From positions 682,001-746,000 of the forward strand of contig JADNRY010000006.1 in NCBI GenBank assembly GCA_015501585.1: a DNA stretch of 64,000 nucleotides. Reading direction: 5' to 3'. Both the position numbers and the translations under genes were made by a program. The stretch comes from Rhodocollybia butyracea. Its lineage: Eukaryota > Basidiomycota > Agaricomycetes > Agaricales > Omphalotaceae. The notes below the pieces were generated by a model, which searched no databases, was not told the origin of the DNA, and worked only from the letters and a program-made list of their open reading frames with translations. This document shows, piece by piece, positions 61,319 through 64,000 of the stretch (position 1 is the stretch's first letter; each line of letters starts with the position of its first letter).

Positions 61319-62142
61319 GGTACTTATCTGATTTTTTGGTCCCCTGTAGCCATATATATGTATGTAACTTCAAAACCCTTTCACTGCACAGATGATCACT
61401 CGTCCTGCAGTATAAGCATTACAGGACCAGGATATGTGCAATGTCAGTGCCAGAGCTGAGTGCTGAGCGCTGCTCAACGGAGGTGTTACTTACAGGCGAA
61501 AGTCATCTGCACTCGAATAGAACTCGTGTTTGCCACCTAGATGCTAGAGCGAGATGATTAATCCCCTCAACATTCCACCTCTGATTTATCGAGTATGTAG
61601 AATGGCTGTACCAGTAGATTGCACATGCCACAGACTAATGTGCCATCAAGTGGGTCAAAGTGCTGAGCACTGAGCAATGATTAATTCGTTGCCCAAGTCA
61701 GAATATCTACATACTATTATAAGTAGGAAAGTGAGAATTTAGATTATAATTGTGGTATAGGCAAACCATAAGTACTTACTTGCGAGTGTGGGCCACCACG
61801 CCAAGCGTGTGGCAGGTACGAGTCCTGCAAGATGCTAGTTTGAGATTTCATAAGTATGGAAAAGGTAACAATAATCCCAGCGCATCCAGTAAAAGGTCCA
61901 TGCTGCAGAATCAGCCTGAGATTCTGAAAAGTCAATAACAAACACTGACAGTGCAAGGATTGTCAGAAAATCAGGACTTTAAGCGGAAATTGCTTGTTTA
62001 ACCTCTGGCAGGCACTGATAACTGCAGTCGACCCTGCATGGCAAGAGGTTTGCACTTGGCAATTAAGTATCAAAAAGCTTAGGGTAGGGTTCAAGTGTAC
62101 TTTTGAAATTTGCAGCAGCACACAAAGGAAGCAGTGTGACGG
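61319..62142. other. Intergenic, left of the nested transposons
   Basis: About 820 bp with no gene. Several short CACTGAGCA/TGCTGAGC-type words recur (about 61460-61680), without a clean repeat structure. Confidence 0.4.
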
Positions 62143-62145
62143 TAA
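62143..62145. repeat. TAA target duplication, left copy
   Basis: TAA directly before CACTGCGCC; a second TAA follows the right end at 63562-63564. Confidence 0.6.
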
Positions 62146-62424
62146 CACTGCGCCAGCGTCAAAAAATATCGGGCGAAATTATTGCCGAAATTATTGCTGT
62201 AATTACTTACCTTTTTCAATACAAATTACAGTTGAAAAATGTCTTCTATTTCGTACGAAAAATACATTGTAATTGATGATCTTTTTCTTTCAAAATTTCG
62301 CTATATATATCGCTCGAAAAAGACAATGAGATTACTTATCTATTTCACTCGTAATTAATTAAAAATTTCGCTCGAAATTTTTACAAGGTAATACCTGGCC
62401 AAGAACTGGAAGTTCGGTCATGTG
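62146..62424. repeat. Left arm of the fold-back element
   Basis: Inverted copy of 62579-62739 plus 63438-63561. AT-rich, with internal repeats of AAATTATTGC and TTTCGCTCGAAA. Confidence 0.75.
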
Positions 62425-62739
62425 ATTTGCATTTGACAACAATTTCTGTCTTTGAACGCGACTTAAGGGATACTGCATATGTATGGCCGTGCCAGTCACC
62501 ACCACAAAGCTCTAGACATAAAATTGCTACTCCTCCATCAAGTTCTGCCCTTATATCTACCTAAAGTATTGTCAGATACATCACATGACCGAACTTCCAG
62601 TTCTTGGCCAAGTATTACCTTGTAAAAATTTCGAGCGAAATTTTTAATTAATCACGAGTGAAATAGATAAGTAATCTCATTGTCTTTTTCGAGCGATATA
62701 TATAGCGAAATTCCGAAAGAAAAAGATGACCAATTACAA

Positions 62740-63429
62740 ATTTTAGTGCTGCCGCAAGTTCAAGTTAGCTTGGACCCTGAACTCGACTGCCTTGACTCGG
62801 TTCTAAAACAGGAAGGCGAGTTACCGAGTTTTGATGGGCTTGGAAGCTTGCCTTGAACTCGCTTCCTTTTTCGTAGTTCTATATGCAGTCTAGGGCAGTA
62901 GGCCTCTGTTGCGCCTCAAGCCTCCTGGTGGATGGGTAATTTGTAGTTATCGTTGCAGTAATTGGCATCGTTAAGTTTTATTTGATTGTACATGAACGAG
63001 TGTGTATCTGTCCAGCCTGAGTCACTAAGTGTCTTGTGGATTCTTAAAGTTGAGTAGCAAAACTAGAAAAACAGTTTCAAGTTGGTTTCTAGGCGAGCTC
63101 TTGCAGTGCAGCAGCACTAATTGGTCGCAGAGTTTATGTGTTACTGAAGTCTTATGCCTGCTGTAATTACCGTGACATTGTTGCAATTTACATACTAGCA
63201 AGTATATAAAATACAACAGAAGCTCATCTGCAACTTATGACTTGAAGTTGGTCCTTGGAAGTGAGAGGAGGACTTGAGCGTTGAGCGAGTTGACCCTGGG
63301 CGGTCGCCTTTTTGGGTAATTGATATCAAGTTAACTCGACGAGCGGCTCCAACTTGACTTGATGCAATCAAGTCGAGTTATTTTTTATTCATAACTCGAC
63401 TCGACTTGAACTCGACTCGCGGCAGCACT
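62740..63429. mobile_element. hAT-like MITE inserted in the fold-back element
   Basis: 690 bp bounded by 8-bp direct repeats AATTACAA (62732-62739 and 63430-63437), which is a single site in the intact opposite arm. Ends carry the inverted repeat AGTGCTGCCGC (left copy 62745-62755 preceded by five extra bases; right copy up to 63429). An 8-bp duplication and (T)AGNG-type ends are typical of hAT. The interior is rich in CTCGACT/AACTCG words and has no coding frame of note. Confidence 0.7.
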
Positions 63430-63564
63430 AATTACAATAATGTATTTTTCGTACGAAATAGAAGACATTTTTCAACTGTAATTTGTATTGAAAAAGGTAA
63501 GTAATTACAGCAATAATTTCGGCAATAATTTCGCCCGATATTTTTTGACGCTGGCGCAGTGTAA

Positions 63565-64000
63565 GCGGCGTAAGCGAAAATGGGAGCGCCGATAAATCCA
63601 CGGAGTCACATGACGGGCGCTTTGACATTTCCAAATATGGTGAAACGATTCTCCCAAATTTGGGCAAGATCAGCCCCAATTGGGACAAAATTCCCACGCG
63701 AAACCGGCCATAAGGACGAGCCTTCATTACATTCAGGACTCGTAATGTCAGACTCTCTAAGGTTACGCTAGGTGCTGGCAGTTTTTGTGTGCAGACTTTA
63801 GGAAATCCCGGAGCTGATGTATATCTGACGTCCTGTACTTTGTCGCCACACTCTGAGGCCCTTGGATATATGAATATAGCACATTTGGTCCATTTGTATG
63901 AAACGTAACAATCCTATCTCCAAATCCCAATTAGGCATTCCCTTATTAGGCTTGCTTGACGGCAATTTAGACGCCGGCAAAGTCTGCATTCCTCTTACCG
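63565..64000. other. Right edge, no gene recognised
   Basis: Short frames only on both strands. Confidence 0.4.

Larger units (their letters stand above)
62146..63561. mobile_element. Fold-back DNA transposon (CACTG ends), non-autonomous
   Basis: The outer 123 bp (62146-62268 and 63439-63561) are perfect inverted repeats starting CACTGCGCC. The inverted arms extend much further: 62277-62424 pairs with 62579-62730 with few mismatches. Once the nested insert (62740-63429) and one 8-bp copy are removed, the element is about 718 bp: two arms of roughly 280 bp and a 154-bp loop. No coding capacity. CACTG ends with a 3-bp duplication fit CACTA-type or PIF/Harbinger-type elements; the class is not certain. 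Confidence 0.75.

Noticed and set aside
1..64000. tRNA, rRNA or CRISPR arrays
   Set aside because: No convincing A/B-box pair with cloverleaf and no spaced direct-repeat array was found by eye; a tRNA scan was not possible.

Overview
The window is nuclear DNA of a filamentous basidiomycete, most likely a mushroom-forming agaricomycete. Genes are dense and carry many short introns (about 45-60 nt, GT-AG). Gene content fits: F-box/leucine-rich proteins, a DEP+RGS regulator of the FlbA/Thn1 type, a secreted GH79 glucuronidase-like enzyme, a Zn2Cys6 regulator and an LTR retroelement. All gene models below were spliced by eye; exon phases add up in each accepted model. No RNA or database evidence was available.

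Left part (1-8 kb): the 5' portion of a HAM1-like gene (minus, runs off the left edge), a transformer-2-like RRM/SR splicing factor (minus), ribosomal protein L18 (plus) and an MBOAT lysophospholipid acyltransferase (plus).

9.1-15.4 kb: a complete, very young LTR retrotransposon with 632-bp LTRs that I found to differ at one base and a 5-bp target duplication. It encodes only Gag and no recognisable protease, RT, RNase H or integrase. A 16-nt stretch just after the left LTR is exactly complementary to the predicted 5' end of its own RNA, the hallmark of Tf1/sushi-type self-priming.

16-31.7 kb: a cluster of housekeeping genes: NUG1-type nucleolar GTPase, F-box protein, CFD1 (cytosolic Fe-S assembly) head-to-head with NOP9, a secreted GH79 enzyme, bystin/ENP1 head-to-head with UDP-glucuronate decarboxylase (UXS). 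NUG1, NOP9 and ENP1 all serve ribosome biogenesis, together with RPL18 upstream.

32-52.7 kb: an alpha/beta-hydrolase-fold protein with an apparently lost nucleophile, a conserved-looking coiled-coil protein of unknown role, the RGS protein, a membrane-anchored MAPR/cytochrome-b5-like protein, a small unknown protein, nucleoporin Nup120/Nup160, and a Zn2Cys6 transcription factor.

52.7-57.1 kb is gene-poor. Then come the Hsp90 co-chaperone STI1, preceded by a four-unit heat-shock element, and a second F-box-type protein. The right end (62.1-63.6 kb) holds a nested pair of DNA transposons: a hAT-like insert with an 8-bp duplication inside a fold-back element with long inverted arms and a TAA duplication.
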